NCBI GenBank assembly: GCA_024645065.1
Contig: JAHEGP010000152.1
Coordinates: forward strand, 1-7,803
From: Cellvibrionales bacterium
Lineage (GTDB): Bacteria; Pseudomonadota; Gammaproteobacteria; Pseudomonadales; JAHEGP01
Reading direction: 5' to 3'
Length of the DNA stretch: 7,803 nt
In this document: piece by piece, positions 6,271 to 7,803 of the stretch
How positions within the stretch are numbered: the first letter of the stretch is position 1
Layout: each line of letters opens with the position of its first letter
Notes under the pieces: model-generated
What the model saw: only the letters and a program-made list of their open reading frames with translations
The model's database searches: none
What the model was told of the DNA's origin: nothing
Program-made: the position numbers and the translations under genes

Positions 6271-7440
6271 ATGAGTGTTTACGATGTGGTTCCCGTCAGC
6301 GTATCCGATTATCGCAGGCGCGCCCGCTGGCGCTTGCCGAGATTCCTGTTCGATTATATCGACGGTGGCGCCAATGACGAGACTACCATGGCAAGGAATA
6401 TCAGCGATTTTGCCTGCTACCAGTTAAGGCAGCGAGTGCTGCGCGACGTTTCCCAGGTCGATACCGCAACCACGCTCCTGGGGCATGCCGCGGCCTTGCC
6501 GATAGCACTGGCACCGGTCGGTATGGCGGGTATGATGGCCCGTCGCGGCGAAGTGCAGGCCGCGCGAGCTGCGCAACGGGCTGGCATCCCGTTTAGTGCG
6601 TCGACGGTAGGGATCTGCCCGGTGGAGGAAATACAGGCGGCCCTGCGCGCGCCGTTCTGGTTCCAGCTTTATATGCTGCGCGACCGCGACTTTGTCCTGC
6701 AAATGCTGGCCCGGGCCGAAACTGCCGGCTGTGACACCCTGGTGTTCACGGTCGACCTGCCGGTTGCTGGTATGCGGCTGCGGGATTTTCGCAATGGTAT
6801 GCTCGGGGGCGGCATCAAGGGCAAGTTGTCCCAGGTCGCACAGTTGCTCACCAGTCCCGGCTGGGTGTGGGACGTGGGTATCAAGGGCAAGCCCCATAGT
6901 TTCGGAAACCTCAGTGACAAGGTTGCAGACCCGGAAGACCTGCAATCCTATAAAGCCTTCGTCGATTCACAGTTTGATCCTGCCGTCACCTGGCAGGACA
7001 TTCGCTGGTTGCGGGATCACTGGCAGGGCAAGCTGCTGCTAAAGGGGTTGATGGAGGTGGATGATGCACGGGCCAGCGTCGACAGTGGTGCCGACGGGGT
7101 GGTGGTTTCCAATCATGGTGGTCGCCAACTCGACGGCATCGCGTCGAGTATCAGTAAGCTACCCGCGATTGCGGAGGCGGTGGGGGAACAAATTGAGGTC
7201 TATCTGGATGGAGGGGTGCGCAGCGGTATCGATGTGGTCAAGGCACTTGCGCTGGGTGCCCACGGGGTCATGCTGGGGCGCCCCTGGGTATGGGCGATGG
7301 CAGCCCGGGGCGAACAGGGCGTGTTCGACATGCTGGATGTGTTCCGGCGCGAAATAGCGACGGCGATGGCGCTCGTCGGGGTCAACCGGGTTGATCAATT
7401 GAACGCTGAGCTGATTGAATCCGGGCGTGGGTTCAATTGA
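6271..7440 (+). CDS. lldD: FMN-dependent L-lactate dehydrogenase (quinone-linked, LldD type)
   Basis: This complete 389-residue alpha-hydroxy-acid dehydrogenase is predicted to oxidise L-lactate to pyruvate and pass electrons through FMN to the respiratory quinone pool at the inner face of the cytoplasmic membrane. Family active-site positions are present: Y29 (FDYIDGGA), Y134 (FQLYMLRDR), R169 (GMRLRD), K258 (LLKGL), the catalytic base H282 and R285 (SNHGGRQLD). The FMN phosphate-binding segment is DGGVRSG (313-319) followed by LGRP (335-338). Similarity to E. coli LldD (396 residues) runs over the whole length from memory, including ALAPVGMAGM, ARRGEVQAA and WDVGIKGKPH; this favours lactate over glycolate or mandelate as substrate. 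The ATG start has AGAGG eight bases upstream. No lldP permease or lldR regulator is in view. The next gene starts 37 bp downstream on the same strand with no evident terminator, so the two are probably cotranscribed. Confidence 0.93.
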   Translation: MSVYDVVPVSVSDYRRRARWRLPRFLFDYIDGGANDETTMARNISDFACYQLRQRVLRDVSQVDTATTLLGHAAALPIALAPVGMAGMMARRGEVQAARAAQRAGIPFSASTVGICPVEEIQAALRAPFWFQLYMLRDRDFVLQMLARAETAGCDTLVFTVDLPVAGMRLRDFRNGMLGGGIKGKLSQVAQLLTSPGWVWDVGIKGKPHSFGNLSDKVADPEDLQSYKAFVDSQFDPAVTWQDIRWLRDHWQGKLLLKGLMEVDDARASVDSGADGVVVSNHGGRQLDGIASSISKLPAIAEAVGEQIEVYLDGGVRSGIDVVKALALGAHGVMLGRPWVWAMAARGEQGVFDMLDVFRREIATAMALVGVNRVDQLNAELIESGRGFN

Positions 7441-7477
7441 TGCCGGGCAAGGCAAACCGGATTGACGGGGGCTGCAC

Positions 7478-7803
7478 ATGCGCAAAACCAGCGAGCTTAT
7501 CTGGCAGGATGCCCAGCATCAGGTGTTGTTCGAGATTCTCGACCAGATCAAACAACCCGGCTCGGATCGTGAGGTCTTGTGCCAGCTCAGGGACTACGCC
7601 GAGTACCATTTTGCCCTCGAGGAGCAGTATATGCTGCAGCTCGATTTTCCCGGGCGAGGGGCGCATATGCGGGCGCATGAACGCTTTCGGCAAGAAATAA
7701 TCCAGTTGCTGGAAGAGATTGATGAGCCCAACGCCCTGGATCGCGATATCATATCGACATTTCTCACCGAATGGCTGACCCGGCACGTTTTCGGTATCGA
7801 CAA
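7478..7803 (+). CDS. Bacteriohemerythrin / hemerythrin-domain protein, 3'-partial
   Basis: An ATG at 7478 opens a frame that runs off the window after 108 codons; the preceding in-frame stop is at 7463-7465, so the N-terminus is complete. GGGGG at 7467-7471 may serve as a modest ribosome site. The protein shows the full hemerythrin diiron ligand set in order and correct spacing: H14, H44 and E48 (HxxxE), H63 and H67 (HxxxH), and H103 and D108 (HxxxxD). Such proteins bind O2 reversibly at a non-haem diiron centre in a four-helix bundle, and bacterial roles include oxygen storage, delivery and sensing. The bundle is nearly finished at the window end. Typical single-domain members have about 130-150 residues, but hemerythrin domains are also fused to chemoreceptor or GGDEF domains, which cannot be excluded here. 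It is probably cotranscribed with lldD. Confidence 0.9.
   Translation, partial: MRKTSELIWQDAQHQVLFEILDQIKQPGSDREVLCQLRDYAEYHFALEEQYMLQLDFPGRGAHMRAHERFRQEIIQLLEEIDEPNALDRDIISTFLTEWLTRHVFGID

Overview
The window reads as ordinary chromosomal DNA from a GC-rich proteobacterium. The closest matches I can recall for the lactate dehydrogenase and the acetyltransferase are the Escherichia/Salmonella LldD and Pat(YfiQ) families, so a gammaproteobacterium is the best guess, possibly an aerobic environmental one. No organism can be named from sequence alone. I see no tRNA, rRNA, CRISPR array, insertion sequence or prophage gene. Coding density is high, and all six genes have intact frames apart from the two cut by the window edges.

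Layout from left to right: (1) the 3' part of a gene for a surface or secreted-type protein with aromatic/Gly-rich, Asn-rich and Gln/Ala/Arg-rich tandem-repeat segments (2-1372, +). (2) Facing it, a zinc-dependent histone-deacetylase-family amidohydrolase (1472-2398, -). (3) Divergent from that across a 204-bp spacer, an 894-residue protein joining an NDP-forming acyl-CoA synthetase to a C-terminal GNAT acetyltransferase, the Pat/PatZ architecture (2603-5287, +). (4) Facing it, a six-helix HdeD/DUF308 membrane protein (5367-5990, -). (5) Divergent from that across 280 bp, an FMN-dependent L-lactate dehydrogenase of the LldD type (6271-7440, +). (6) 37 bp downstream on the same strand, the start of a bacteriohemerythrin with all seven iron ligands, cut by the window end (7478-7803, +).

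The most coherent theme is the divergent pair in the centre: a Pat-like lysine acetyltransferase and an HDAC-family deacylase sharing one intergenic region. This resembles in logic, though not in gene content, the Bacillus acuA/acuC pair that acetylates and deacetylates acetyl-CoA synthetase. The Pat-like protein keeps a His in the SHTG motif of its synthetase half, which the enterobacterial Pat proteins have lost, so it may still be an active acyl-CoA synthetase as well as an acetyltransferase. The lldD-hemerythrin pair suggests a second small unit tied to aerobic lactate oxidation and oxygen handling. I did not find a clearly unprecedented system. The acetylation/deacetylation pair is the part most worth following up.
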